In this document: in pieces, positions 1 to 7,488 of the stretch
Layout: every line of letters begins with the position of its first letter
Position numbering within the stretch: position 1 is the stretch's first letter
Assembly: GCA_017937735.1 (NCBI GenBank)
Contig: JAGBCZ010000005.1
Location: 1 to 12,416, forward strand
Direction of reading: 5' to 3'
Length of the DNA: 12,416 bases
Source: Alphaproteobacteria bacterium
Lineage (GTDB): Bacteria; Pseudomonadota; Alphaproteobacteria; Rs-D84
The notes under the pieces: model-generated
Database searches by the model: none
Seen by the model: the letters and a program-made list of their open reading frames with translations, nothing else
What the model was told of the DNA's origin: nothing
Program-made: the position numbers and the translations under genes

Positions 1-1
1 A

Positions 2-874
2 GAATACTGGCATGAACAATATTTGATATTCACACACGTTCCAACTGGTTGGGAATATCTAAAAGAAAATTTGCAATCAAGAAAAGACCTGGCAAAAAAA
101 TTGGGTGGCAAAACAATACACGATCGTATAAATGCAAAATCACAAAACGATAATTGGTATGTAACCTATAAAAGGTTAATACATAATTTAGAAATTCAGA
201 AAACAATCATAACAAATACAGCATTACAACGAACTAAACAACTGGACAGATTATTATCTGTCATCGCAGTAAAAAATATTCGTACACAAATGCAAACCGC
301 ACTAACCAATGGCCAAACCATCGTCTATGAAACCGTTGGTACCGCGTCAAAGATAAAACAACTGGCCCAACAGTACAAATATAAAACATGTGGTCTGCAT
401 ATATGCGTACTGCACCCAGAAATCAATATTGCGCGTGTTCAACAACGTGTCCAAAAAGGCGGCCATAACGTCCAAACACCGTTAATTATTCGCCGCTATG
501 AAGAATATCTGCAAAATTTAACCAATACATTAGTTACAGAAAATACAGCCGTTGTAATTGACAATTCTGGCAAAAAGCCTTTTATACCTATATTTTTGAT
601 ACAAAACAATCTGCTGACAAATATTGCACAATGTCCGAAATATTTGCAAGAAACACACAAACAAATATCTGATATATTTCCAGAAAAATCTATCAACGAC
701 TTGATTAATTTTAAACAAAACATCGATATAAAAAAATTAACCGATGAACAGCGTGAAAATTTTGGGCAAATTGTCATAACAAATTTATTGAACTTTACGC
801 CTAAAAATCCCACACATAATTTATTAGAACGCATAAAAACACTGCTTCGCATTAACACTATCAATTTAAAATAA
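2..874 (+). CDS. Zeta-toxin / ABC-type-ATPase-like P-loop protein (5' partial)
   Basis: The frame is open to the left edge of the window, so the N-terminus, where the Walker A P-loop should be, is probably missing. The only start-like codon near the edge is a TTG at 23 with no convincing ribosome site, so I treat the gene as partial. Counting from that TTG, residues 100-166 contain IVYETVG, then RVQQRVQKGGHNV, then RRYEEYLQNL. This order (ETxG, RVxxRVxxGGHxV, RRYxxxLxNL) is typical of the zeta-toxin-like 'predicted ABC-type ATPase' family, which phosphorylates small molecules or has unknown substrates. The segment at residues 40-95 looks like a helical insertion. The C-terminal 110 residues are Asn/Lys-rich and not recognised. 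No antitoxin-like partner is visible to its right. Family assignment is from motif memory; function is uncertain. Confidence 0.65.
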   Translation, partial: EYWHEQYLIFTHVPTGWEYLKENLQSRKDLAKKLGGKTIHDRINAKSQNDNWYVTYKRLIHNLEIQKTIITNTALQRTKQLDRLLSVIAVKNIRTQMQTALTNGQTIVYETVGTASKIKQLAQQYKYKTCGLHICVLHPEINIARVQQRVQKGGHNVQTPLIIRRYEEYLQNLTNTLVTENTAVVIDNSGKKPFIPIFLIQNNLLTNIAQCPKYLQETHKQISDIFPEKSINDLINFKQNIDIKKLTDEQRENFGQIVITNLLNFTPKNPTHNLLERIKTLLRINTINLK

Positions 875-895
875 CGTCACACATAACATCCAAAA

Positions 896-1179
896 TTAGC
901 GGGCAAATTAACGATAATGGTATAGATAAACGGGGTGGCAATGGCGTAGTGTACATGGCGCTACATAAGATTCCCACCAACACCATTCACGATTAGCGAT
1001 AAAAATAAATCGGGAATCGTAGTGTACATGACGCTAAATGAATTCTTTTTACCCACCACGTGATTAGCGGGTAAATTAAATAGAACAGTTTAGATGTGGA
1101 ACGGTCTCGATAACGTAGTGTACAAAGGTTACATGAGTTGTCGGGACCGCCCACAGATGAATTGTTATATTTAATTTAC
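896..1179 (+). repeat. Three degenerate structured repeat units between the zeta-like gene and clpB
   Basis: This gene-free stretch carries three related units. Each has TTAGCG (896-901, 993-998, 1064-1069), then the identical core GTAGTGTACA (946-955, 1019-1028, 1115-1124), then a CCCAC block (about 973-978, 1052-1057, 1150-1154). Units 1 and 2 share 17 of 18 bases from the core rightwards (946-963 and 1019-1036). Units 1 and 3 share 15 of 16 bases at the left end (896-911 and 1064-1079). Unit 3 folds best: arms 1102-1114 and 1137-1149 pair over 13 positions with two G-U pairs on the plus strand. Outer arms 1071-1082 and 1168-1179 are perfect 12-base complements and overlap the clpB stop codon. 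The G-U pairs favour a plus-strand RNA. No coding frame is evident. Confidence 0.7.
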
Positions 1180-3228
1180 GGTTAGGGATTTACCGTGCAC
1201 ATCGATATACACAGTACTGCCTTCGTTTAATGTGCCAGACAATATCAGGTCGGCAATTTTATCTTCGACCGCAGATGTTATCAGACGCTTTAATGGACGT
1301 GCGCCAAAGACCGCATCATATCCATTGTCACCCAACCACTTTATCGCCTTGTCTGTGACGTTCAGTTCAATTCTGCGTTCGGCCAAGCGCTTTTCCAGAC
1401 CACGCAGTTGAATTTTAACAATGCCTGCCATCACATCTTTGCCCAACGGGTTAAAGAACACAATTTCATCAATTCGGTTGATAAATTCAGGGCGAAAATG
1501 CCTTTTGACCGCTTCCATATCTGGCAGGTTGCTGGTCATGATAATGATTGTGTTTGTAAAGTTCACAACATGACCCTGACCATCTGTCAAACGTCCATCA
1601 TCCAGTATTTGCAAGAACACATTGAACACATCTGGGTTTGCTTTTTCTATTTCATCAAACAGCAATACTTGATATGGTCTGCGTCTGACGCTTTCGGTCA
1701 GCACCCCACCCTGTTCATAACCGACATACCCCGGGGGACTGCCAATCAAGCGTGATACAGAATGTGGTTCCATATATTCACTCATATCAATACGTGTCAT
1801 GGCCGTATCATCATTAAACAGATATTCCGCCAATGCCTTGGCCACCTCGGTCTTACCAACACCGGTTGGCCCCAAGAACATAAAACTGCCCATTGGTCTG
1901 CGTGGATCAGACAGACCTGCACGACTGCGGCGAATTGCACGTGCAATTACCCCCAGCGCATGATCTTGCCCAACAACACGATTGCGCAATGCATCTTCGA
2001 TGTTTAACAGTTTTGATTGTTCTTCGGCATTTAATCTGTCGGCCGGGACACCGGTCCATTTGCTGACCACTGCTGCGATATGTTCTGGCAAAACTGTTTT
2101 GTATTCTTTTGTATCTGCGTTCATTTTTGCAATTTTTTCTTCCAGTTCTGGAATCTTGCCATATTGCAAGGCAGACGCTTTTTCATAGTCACCATTACGC
2201 ATTGCTGTGGCAACTTCGGCCTTGGCCACATCCAGTGCCGCCATCGCATCCGACAGACCACGCATTTTTTGTTGTTCTGCCTGCCACTGGGCGGTTAATT
2301 CTTTGGATTCGTCTTCGACCAATTTAATGATATTTTCCAAATCTGCCAGACGTTTTTTTGATTCATCGTCTTTTTCTTTTTTCAACGCCTGCTGTTCGAT
2401 TTTCAGTTGCATCAGATGTCTGTCAACTTCGTCCAGTTTATCTGGCTTGGATGCAATTTCGATACGCACACGTGCGGCGGCCTCGTCAATTAAATCGATG
2501 GCCTTGTCTGGCAAGAATCTATCTGTGATATACCGATTCGATAATTTTACCGCCGACACCAGCGCAGCATCTGCGATGCGCACACCATGATGTCCTTCGT
2601 ATTTTTCTTTCAGTCCACGCAAAATAGATATTGTATCGTCAACAGTTGGTTCATCAACATACACAGGTTGAAAACGGCGTGCCAGCGCCGGGTCTTTTTC
2701 AATATATTGACGATATTCATCCAACGTGGTCGCACCCAAACAGTGTAATTCACCACGTGCCAGCATTGGCTTTAACAAGTTTGCAGCATCCATGCTGCCT
2801 TCGCCCTTGCCTGCCCCGACAAGTGTATGCAATTCATCAATAAACAAAATTATTTTACCATCTGCATCTTTGACAGCCTTTAATATTGCCTTCAAGCGGC
2901 CTTCGAATTGACCACGAAAAGACGCACCGGCCATTAACGCCCCCATATCCAGACTTAACAACTGCTTTTTTAACAGATTTTCTGGCACATCGCCTGAAAT
3001 AATACGTGTTGCCAATCCTTCGACAATTGCAGTCTTTCCCACCCCTGGGTTACCAATCAGCACGGGGTTATTTTTGGTACGGCGACTTAACACCTGAATT
3101 GTGCGGCGGATTTCTTCGTCACGACCAATCACAGGGTCTAATTTCCCATCAGCCGCCAGTTTTGTAAAATCAGTTGTATATTTTTCAACTGCCTGCTGTG
3201 GTGTTTCTTGTAAATCATCCGGATTCAT
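1171..3228 (-). CDS. clpB: ClpB disaggregase lacking the N-terminal domain
   Basis: Hsp100 AAA+ ATPase that works with DnaK/DnaJ/GrpE in the cytosol to pull proteins out of aggregates. NBD1 has Walker A GNPGVGKT (59-66), Walker B ILFIDE (127-132) and the arginine-finger region ALARRF (about 181-186). A long coiled-coil M-domain follows (about 260-385), then NBD2 with Walker A GPTGVGKT (453-460), Walker B LLFDE (522-526) and pore loop GYVGYEQGG (500-508). The protein is 685 residues against about 860 for full-length ClpB. It starts just before NBD1, so the roughly 150-residue Clp_N domain is absent. The start is well supported: AAGGAG (3236-3241) lies 7 bases before the ATG. The NBD1 pore loop has Phe ([10 protein letters not shown]) where Tyr is usual, and about 25 residues are missing between TSNL (566-569) and the FRPEFINR block. 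Probably transcribed alone from the promoter at 3259-3290. Confidence 0.95.
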   Translation of the reverse strand: MNPDDLQETPQQAVEKYTTDFTKLAADGKLDPVIGRDEEIRRTIQVLSRRTKNNPVLIGNPGVGKTAIVEGLATRIISGDVPENLLKKQLLSLDMGALMAGASFRGQFEGRLKAILKAVKDADGKIILFIDELHTLVGAGKGEGSMDAANLLKPMLARGELHCLGATTLDEYRQYIEKDPALARRFQPVYVDEPTVDDTISILRGLKEKYEGHHGVRIADAALVSAVKLSNRYITDRFLPDKAIDLIDEAAARVRIEIASKPDKLDEVDRHLMQLKIEQQALKKEKDDESKKRLADLENIIKLVEDESKELTAQWQAEQQKMRGLSDAMAALDVAKAEVATAMRNGDYEKASALQYGKIPELEEKIAKMNADTKEYKTVLPEHIAAVVSKWTGVPADRLNAEEQSKLLNIEDALRNRVVGQDHALGVIARAIRRSRAGLSDPRRPMGSFMFLGPTGVGKTEVAKALAEYLFNDDTAMTRIDMSEYMEPHSVSRLIGSPPGYVGYEQGGVLTESVRRRPYQVLLFDEIEKANPDVFNVFLQILDDGRLTDGQGHVVNFTNTIIIMTSNLPDMEAVKRHFRPEFINRIDEIVFFNPLGKDVMAGIVKIQLRGLEKRLAERRIELNVTDKAIKWLGDNGYDAVFGARPLKRLITSAVEDKIADLILSGTLNEGSTVYIDVHGKSLTVN

Positions 3229-3258
3229 ATATATGCTCCTTAATAAATTATTTCTGTG

Positions 3259-3290
3259 CTATATATAGTGCCATAAAATCTGCTTTCAAG
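3259..3290 (-). promoter_or_regulatory. Putative RpoH heat-shock promoter of clpB
   Basis: On the minus strand CTTGAAA (3284-3290) is followed, 17 bases after its CTTG, by ACTATATATA ending at 3259. This fits the alphaproteobacterial RpoH consensus (CTTG, N17, CYTATNTNNG) at most positions, with mismatches at the first C and the final G. It lies 30-60 bases upstream of the clpB start, and clpB is a classic heat-shock gene. Assignment is by consensus only. Confidence 0.65.
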
Positions 3291-3370
3291 ACACAGGAAC
3301 GAATACCAATCCTTGCGCCACAAAAAAAATTATATTAACCTGTACGGCATATACGACAAGGGAAAAAGAC

Positions 3371-4804
3371 ATGACAAACTTTACCGAACAAGATTACACA
3401 CAAATCAAAAATCACCATCTGACGGCGGAACAAGTAAAACAACAAATTACAGATTTCAAAAACGGATTTCCATTTATCAATATTGTATCTGCGGCCATCG
3501 CAGGTGATGGAATACTGCAAATCAGCGATACAAAATACGCAGAATATTACGACAACGAAAAAGATAATTATAAAATAGAAAAATTTGTCCCAGCATCTGG
3601 CGCAGCCACACGCATGTTCAAAGACTTGTTTGAATTTTTAAACACGGGCATAATGAATCAGACAGTTCAAACCGTACTGGACAATCTGTCAAATTTTGCG
3701 TTTTACAATGATTTAAAACAAACGTTGCCCCCAGATGCAAATGCACACGACATTATAAAACACATCATTGATGATTCAGGACTTAATTACGGCAATCTGC
3801 CCAAAGGACTGTTAAAATTTCATAATGATAACAAATCTGGCATTACCGCTGTTGCAGAACACTTGGGCGAAGGCGCACAATATGCACAATCTAATCATAT
3901 TGTAAATATACATTTTACAGTATCCCCAGAACATATATCTGCATTTACAGAATTATTAAACACCATCGTTCCACAATACGAATCGGAAACAGGCATACAA
4001 TATAAAATAAATTTATCCACGCAAAAGTCTGAAACAGACACAATTGCTGTTAATCCAGACAACACACCATTTCGTAATTCTGATGGCACCCTGCTGTTTC
4101 GTCCGGCCGGTCATGGCGCACTGATTGAAAACCTGAACGATTTAGATGCAGACATCATATTCATCAAAAACATCGACAACGTTTGTACCAATGACACACG
4201 TGCGGACACAATACTATATAAAAAGATTCTTGCAGGTATTGCCATCCAAACCCAAAAACAAATATTTGAATATATACATGCAATTGATTCTGGCACGGCG
4301 AACATCACAGAAATCCAACAATATATATCTGACAATTTGGGCATACGAAAATTTGACACAGCACAAATACGCAACATATTAAACCGCCCATTACGTGTAT
4401 GTGGCATGATAAAGAACACCGGCGCCCCAGGTGGCGGACCATTTTGGACACAAAATACAGACGGCACAATCAGTCTGCAAATCGTAGAACCCGGACAAAT
4501 TGCCCCAGAATCAATATCTGTATTACATCAAGGTCAATATTTTAACCCTGTTGATTTGGTCTGTATGACACACGATTATACGGGCAAAAAATTTGATTTA
4601 ACCCAATATATTGATAAATCAACCGGATTTATTTCAACAAAATCTAAAAATGGACGTGATTTACGCGCAATGGAACGCCCAGGCCTGTGGAACGGCGCCA
4701 TGTCAAAATGGAACACAATATTTGTCGAAGTTCCAAACACAACATTCACCCCGGCCAAGGTTGTAACCGACCTGTTAAAAGACGGACACAAACACAACAA
4801 ATAA
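3371..4804 (+). CDS. DUF4301 family protein, nucleotidyltransferase-like
   Basis: A 477-residue protein with the hallmarks of DUF4301: the N-terminal KNGFPFINI stretch (30-38), the motif FVPASGAATRMFK (72-84), and near residues 243-270 the stretch RPAGHGALIENL followed by a LDADIIFIKNIDNV-type segment. The PASGAATRMFK and GHGAL motifs resemble nucleotide- and sugar-binding loops of sugar-phosphate nucleotidyltransferases, but no activity is established to my knowledge. Length fits the family (about 500). The ATG is preceded by AAGGGA about 8 bases upstream. The gene is divergent from clpB and has its own A/T-rich leader. I know DUF4301 mainly from Bacteroidota, so acquisition by transfer is possible; codon use looks like its neighbours, so any transfer is not recent. 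No signal peptide is seen; likely cytoplasmic. Confidence 0.85.
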   Translation: MTNFTEQDYTQIKNHHLTAEQVKQQITDFKNGFPFINIVSAAIAGDGILQISDTKYAEYYDNEKDNYKIEKFVPASGAATRMFKDLFEFLNTGIMNQTVQTVLDNLSNFAFYNDLKQTLPPDANAHDIIKHIIDDSGLNYGNLPKGLLKFHNDNKSGITAVAEHLGEGAQYAQSNHIVNIHFTVSPEHISAFTELLNTIVPQYESETGIQYKINLSTQKSETDTIAVNPDNTPFRNSDGTLLFRPAGHGALIENLNDLDADIIFIKNIDNVCTNDTRADTILYKKILAGIAIQTQKQIFEYIHAIDSGTANITEIQQYISDNLGIRKFDTAQIRNILNRPLRVCGMIKNTGAPGGGPFWTQNTDGTISLQIVEPGQIAPESISVLHQGQYFNPVDLVCMTHDYTGKKFDLTQYIDKSTGFISTKSKNGRDLRAMERPGLWNGAMSKWNTIFVEVPNTTFTPAKVVTDLLKDGHKHNK

Positions 4805-4822
4805 AAAATATGAAAACAATAC

Positions 4823-4849
4823 TTGACTTTTCTAGATTTTTATTATAAA
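4823..4849 (+). promoter_or_regulatory. Possible sigma-70-type promoter for rpmB
   Basis: TTGACT (4823-4828) is followed by TATAAA (4844-4849) with a 15-base spacer, shorter than the usual 16-18. A second TATAAT-like hexamer lies at 4862-4867. The position, 40-60 bases upstream of rpmB and after the DUF4301 stop, suits an independent promoter for a highly expressed ribosomal gene. The exact -10 is uncertain. Confidence 0.4.
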
Positions 4850-4885
4850 TTTAGTCCGCTATATAATAATTTAAGGATAAGTATT

Positions 4886-5254
4886 ATGCCACGTGTATGT
4901 AAAGTTACAGGTAAGAAAACAGAAGTTGGGATGAATGTATCTCACTCTCATCGCCGTACAAAGCGTACGTTCTTGCCAAATCTGCAAACATTAAAGTTCC
5001 ACAGTGATATTTTGGGACGTGATTTTTCATTACGTATTTCAACTGCTGGTCTGCGTACATTGACCAAACACGGCGGTTTGGATGCGTATGTAATGGCAAA
5101 ACCAGTATCACGTTTAACAGCAGAAATGGCTGCAATTAAAAAAGCCATTGAAAAAAAGGCTGGCAAACCTGCTGCACCTGCAAAAAAACCTGTTCACAAG
5201 GCAAACCGCAGTGCACGTTTGGTAAAAAAAGTTGACGCAAAGAAAGCTGCATAA
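4886..5254 (+). CDS. rpmB: 50S ribosomal protein bL28
   Basis: Component of the large ribosomal subunit. The N-terminus MPRVCKVTGKK, the NVSHSHRRTKRTFLPNLQ block and the GLRTLTKHGGLDAYV block are the conserved bL28 signature, and the sequence resembles the roughly 95-residue alphaproteobacterial form. The start is the ATG at 4886, preceded by AAGGA (4873-4877). A longer in-frame reading upstream runs through the promoter region and lacks the bL28 N-terminus. After about residue 92 the protein has a 25-30 residue Lys/Ala/Pro-rich extension (KKAGKPAAPAKKPVHKAN and on), giving 122 residues, longer than usual; it probably extends basic rRNA contacts. tRNA-Leu begins 22 bases after the stop and may be co-transcribed. 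Confidence 0.95.
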   Translation: MPRVCKVTGKKTEVGMNVSHSHRRTKRTFLPNLQTLKFHSDILGRDFSLRISTAGLRTLTKHGGLDAYVMAKPVSRLTAEMAAIKKAIEKKAGKPAAPAKKPVHKANRSARLVKKVDAKKAA

Positions 5255-5276
5255 ACAATTGGCTTTCTGATGCCAT

Positions 5277-5361
5277 GGCCCCGTGGCGGAATTGGTAGAC
5301 GCGCTTGACTCAAAATCAAGTTCTGCGAGGAGTGTCGGTTCGAGTCCGACCAGGGCCACCA
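5277..5361 (+). tRNA. tRNA-Leu (anticodon CAA)
   Basis: A complete class II tRNA. The 5' acceptor strand is GGCCCCG (5277-5283), then TG, D-arm GCGGAATTGGTAGACGC, anticodon stem CTTGA/TCAAG with loop CTCAAAA (anticodon CAA, decoding UUG), a long variable arm, and T-arm GTCGG TTCGAGT CCGAC (5334-5350). The 3' strand CAGGGCC, discriminator A and encoded CCA end at 5361. The acceptor stem has a C6-A67 mismatch and is otherwise fully paired. It is followed directly by a strong intrinsic terminator (5367-5394). Its last seven bases are part of a 39-bp duplication (see 5355-5393 and 5499-5537). Confidence 0.95.
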
Positions 5362-5393
5362 GAATTAAAATCCCCTTTTGGGGATTTTTATTT
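5355..5393 (+). repeat. 39-bp direct repeat, copy 1 (tRNA-Leu 3' end plus terminator)
   Basis: Identical over 39 bases to 5499-5537, offset 144. It includes GCCACCA, the tRNA 3' end, and the whole terminator hairpin. Duplication of a tRNA 3' end is the usual footprint of integration or of recombination at a tRNA gene. Confidence 0.9.
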
Positions 5394-5394
5394 T
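5367..5394 (+). terminator. Intrinsic terminator after tRNA-Leu
   Basis: Perfect 9-bp stem AAAATCCCC (5367-5375) / GGGGATTTT (5380-5388) with a TTTT loop, followed by a T-rich tail (TTATTTT). It closes the rpmB-tRNA unit. Confidence 0.9.
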
Positions 5395-5498
5395 GGTCTG
5401 TGTCGGACGAAGAACCGACCGGTTCGAGCCGCAGCGATAGCGCAGGCGAAAGGGGCCCATAGAGCGAAAGCGAATATGGGAATTTACAATCCGTGCAC
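5395..5498 (+). other. Intervening 104-bp segment with hairpins, possible small RNA
   Basis: Non-coding GC-richer segment between the two terminator copies. It contains hairpin GAACC-GACC-GGTTC (5412-5425) and stem CCCATA/TATGGG (5456-5461/5475-5480) enclosing a GC-GAAA-GC tetraloop element (5464-5471). With the second terminator copy at its end it could be a short structured transcript or a separated piece of a tRNA cassette. No function can be assigned. Confidence 0.35.
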
Positions 5499-5537
5499 GC
5501 CACCAGAATTAAAATCCCCTTTTGGGGATTTTTATTT
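5499..5537 (+). repeat. 39-bp direct repeat, copy 2, shared terminator with trmH
   Basis: Second exact copy of 5355-5393. Its hairpin (arms 5511-5519 and 5524-5532) overlaps the trmH stop codon (5532-5534). Both flanks of the stem are A/T tracts, so it can terminate transcription from the left on the plus strand and probably also the minus-strand trmH transcript. Confidence 0.85.
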
Positions 5538-6131
5538 ACGACAAACAGATGGATCTTTTTTACGCCCACGTGTATGCGTGTTTTGATACGCACGTCTTTG
5601 CTTGGTTATTTCATACAGAACAATACCTGTGGATGTTGCCAAATTAAAACTTTCAATAACACCGTACATTTCAATACTGACACATGCGCTGCTGCGTTCA
5701 ACCGCCAGCGGACTGATTCCACGTGCCTCGTTACCGAACCAAACAGCCAGACGTTTTTGCGTAAAATCCCCATGTTCCAAGACAACATTTACCTTGCCCT
5801 TGACATGTGGTGACGTAACGATTGAAACATACTTGTTTTTTTCCAAATGATCCATACATTCCTGGGTTGATTTAAACTTTTTCACAAACGTCCACTTTAT
5901 TGCACCAACAGATGATTTTAACAAAGTACGTTTATTGCGCATATCTTCCCAGTTATCAGGAACATTGTTATTTGTATCAACAATATATAATTTTTCAACG
6001 CCCAGCGCATTTATATTTCTAATAACAGCACCAATATTTTTTGGATCACTGGGTTCTTCCAGAACTGCAATCAGATTTTTACATCTATCTTTTTTAACAG
6101 CATTTATTCTTGTCCGTAATCCTAAAACCAT
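5532..6131 (-). CDS. trmH: SPOUT RNA 2'-O-ribose methyltransferase, TrmH family
   Basis: Predicted AdoMet-dependent ribose methyltransferase of the SpoU/TrmH class; TrmH itself methylates G18 in tRNA D-loops. The three SPOUT motifs are present: the motif 1 region DPKNIGAVIRN, motif 2 LAVWFGNEARGIS, and motif 3 IEMYGVIESFNLATSTGIVLYE followed by KQRR. These give the Asn, Gly-Asn-Glu and Ser-x-Asn elements of the knotted cofactor site. I chose ATG 6131 because AAAAGGA sits 6 bases upstream; a longer reading from TTG 6170 has no such site. The protein has 199 residues, close to TrmH, with a short basic C-terminus. The gene converges on the tRNA-Leu region and shares its terminator. The exact RNA target (tRNA G18 or rRNA) cannot be told from sequence alone. 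Confidence 0.85.
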   Translation of the reverse strand: MVLGLRTRINAVKKDRCKNLIAVLEEPSDPKNIGAVIRNINALGVEKLYIVDTNNNVPDNWEDMRNKRTLLKSSVGAIKWTFVKKFKSTQECMDHLEKNKYVSIVTSPHVKGKVNVVLEHGDFTQKRLAVWFGNEARGISPLAVERSSACVSIEMYGVIESFNLATSTGIVLYEITKQRRAYQNTHTRGRKKDPSVCRK

Positions 6132-6191
6132 TGAAAATCCTTTTGCTGGGTTACAAAAGTAACTATACAATCAATATATACGATATCAATG

Positions 6192-6247
6192 ATTTATTTC
6201 TTTTTATTTTTCGCTTTTTTTACGGGCGTATCACCCAGCAACTGCAT
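6192..6247 (-). pseudogene. Displaced 3' fragment of the 9371-9637 gene; left copy of a 56-bp direct repeat
   Basis: It matches 9369-9424 at 55 of 56 bases. On the minus strand it encodes MQLLGDTPVKKAKNKKK and a stop, the C-terminus of the membrane/coiled-coil protein encoded at 9371-9637, with one Gln to Lys change. No upstream coding continuation exists: the identity ends abruptly at 6247. It is therefore a gene remnant or an attachment-like duplication. The two copies bracket the ABC exporter operon exactly. Confidence 0.85.
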
Positions 6248-6279
6248 GTCTGATTTTTATATTCATGTTTATAAAACAT

Positions 6280-6888
6280 TTATTCATATTCGTGTTGTTC
6301 AAGCATAATTTTCACTTTTTCTTGGGATTTTTGTTGTTTAATTAAGTGTGCAACATCTACACGATGATATGCGCCGTTTATAATCGCCTGGCGCATTTCA
6401 GATTGGACGTGAGAATTGTCGCTGGCTTGTTTGTTCGGTTTGTTTTTTAACGGTTCGTTCAGAACGTATACTTCATACCCAAAATTTTCTATTTCTTCCA
6501 CAGTATTACATACCTGACGCTTGGATATCTTGATTGCTGTGGGGGAATAATATTCTGTACCTTTGTCGTGAATAAATTTTTCATCTGGCTTTTCGACAAC
6601 AGTGTACAGGTAAAATTCCGGCTTTATACTGTCGGATATCCGTTCAAAAAATATTTTTTTACCATATAAATTACATTGACCACGACCAGCCAAACATTTT
6701 ACCAGGGCAAAGAATTTCGCATCATTTGCATCTGATGTAACAAATGCACCGACAACACGTTTGTTTTGAACACTGTTAAATTGTTCTTTGGGTTCTAAAA
6801 AGTCACCATCTATTTTTGTCGCAGAACCATGATAAAACGTGCGAAACTCTATTTGTTGTACCCCTTTGGCAAAAGCATCTTTTTTCAT
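6280..6888 (-). CDS. Hypothetical YHGS-motif protein, paralogue of the upstream gene
   Basis: A 202-residue protein I do not recognise as a named family. It opens with FYHGS (18-22), then VVGAFVTSDANDAKFFAL (45-62), FFERIS (80-85), YLYTVV (93-98) and YEVYVLNE (138-145). The same motif series occurs in the gene just upstream (6904-7473), so the two are tandem paralogues. An early F/LYHGS, a following FxT...DAxxFA and a later conserved Glu recall ADP-ribosyltransferase folds such as PARP or KptA, but that is only a resemblance. The last 50 residues are charged, helical and absent from the paralogue. The start is supported by AAGGA 6 bases before the ATG. It is the last gene of the three-gene operon (gap 15). 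No signal peptide or membrane segment is seen. Confidence 0.75.
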   Translation of the reverse strand: MKKDAFAKGVQQIEFRTFYHGSATKIDGDFLEPKEQFNSVQNKRVVGAFVTSDANDAKFFALVKCLAGRGQCNLYGKKIFFERISDSIKPEFYLYTVVEKPDEKFIHDKGTEYYSPTAIKISKRQVCNTVEEIENFGYEVYVLNEPLKNKPNKQASDNSHVQSEMRQAIINGAYHRVDVAHLIKQQKSQEKVKIMLEQHEYE

Positions 6889-6903
6889 AATAAGTCCTTG
6901 TTT

Positions 6904-7473
6904 TTATCTGTCCATAGTATTGTTAAGAAATGCCGTTATTTGATTTGGTTCTTCCGGAAGATAGCGTTTGAATTTGCCTGTTCTGCTTATTTTTTGCCAT
7001 AAATCCAAACCTTCCTCTTCTGTCAGGCCATCAAAATCCACCGTGTCTTGCAGGACATAAACCTTAATATTACCATTTCTGATTTCTTGCATAACGTCAA
7101 TTTCATAGGTTTTTAAAATTGGAACATCGTTCAAGCAATAATAATCATCACCATCTGGAATAAAGCCGTCCGAAGAAACTTCATATACATACGCCTTGGA
7201 CTTTGTGATATTTGGGCTTATGCGTTCAACATACAGTGTGTCTATCCCGTTAGGCCATTTCCAACCATTGGAAATTATTCGCATAGCGGCATACAATCGT
7301 GCATGTCTAAAACTGGGGGTTGCGAACGTGGCGGTTATTGGTGTTCGCATACCGTCAGTGTGTCCAGGACGCATTCTGATGAACCCGTCTGTGATTTCAT
7401 GTTGTGACCCATGATAAAGTATTTTTGGTCTGTCTGTCATATCTATGTCTTTATCCTGTACCCAATGGCGCAT
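6904..7473 (-). CDS. Hypothetical YHGS-motif protein, possible ADP-ribosyltransferase-like fold
   Basis: A 189-residue soluble protein, paralogous to the next gene. Motifs: ILYHGSQHEI (18-27), ATFATPSFRHARLYAAM (48-64), YVERIS (81-86), YVYEV (95-99), DDYYCLNDVPI (109-119) and IKVYVLQD (136-143). The pattern of LYHGS near the N-terminus, a FAT...A..YA segment and a later acidic strand is like ART/KptA-type proteins, but I cannot name catalytic residues with confidence. It begins 15 bases after the ABC exporter stop, with AAGAAAA as a weak ribosome site; an in-frame ATG at 7440 is an alternative start. Its place directly behind an exporter suggests a joint role, for example handling or resisting an exported compound. 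That is inference only. Confidence 0.75.
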   Translation of the reverse strand: MRHWVQDKDIDMTDRPKILYHGSQHEITDGFIRMRPGHTDGMRTPITATFATPSFRHARLYAAMRIISNGWKWPNGIDTLYVERISPNITKSKAYVYEVSSDGFIPDGDDYYCLNDVPILKTYEIDVMQEIRNGNIKVYVLQDTVDFDGLTEEEGLDLWQKISRTGKFKRYLPEEPNQITAFLNNTMDR

Positions 7474-7488
7474 TTTGAAATTTTCTTA

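Noticed and set aside
896..1179. CRISPR array
   Set aside because: The three units are degenerate and unevenly spaced (core intervals 73 and 96). There are no exact direct repeats with uniform spacers and no cas genes.
1408..2911. Several plus-strand frames within 1408-2911
   Set aside because: They are shadows of the well-conserved clpB reading frame on the minus strand.
5114..5593. Minus-strand 159-residue frame across rpmB, the tRNA and both terminators
   Set aside because: It is antisense to the tRNA and bL28. The peptide contains the familiar antisense-tRNA and terminator-repeat translation, a common false prediction.
6131..6170. Longer trmH start at TTG 6170
   Set aside because: No ribosome site precedes the TTG. 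The ATG at 6131 has AAAAGGA at ideal spacing and gives the normal family N-terminus.
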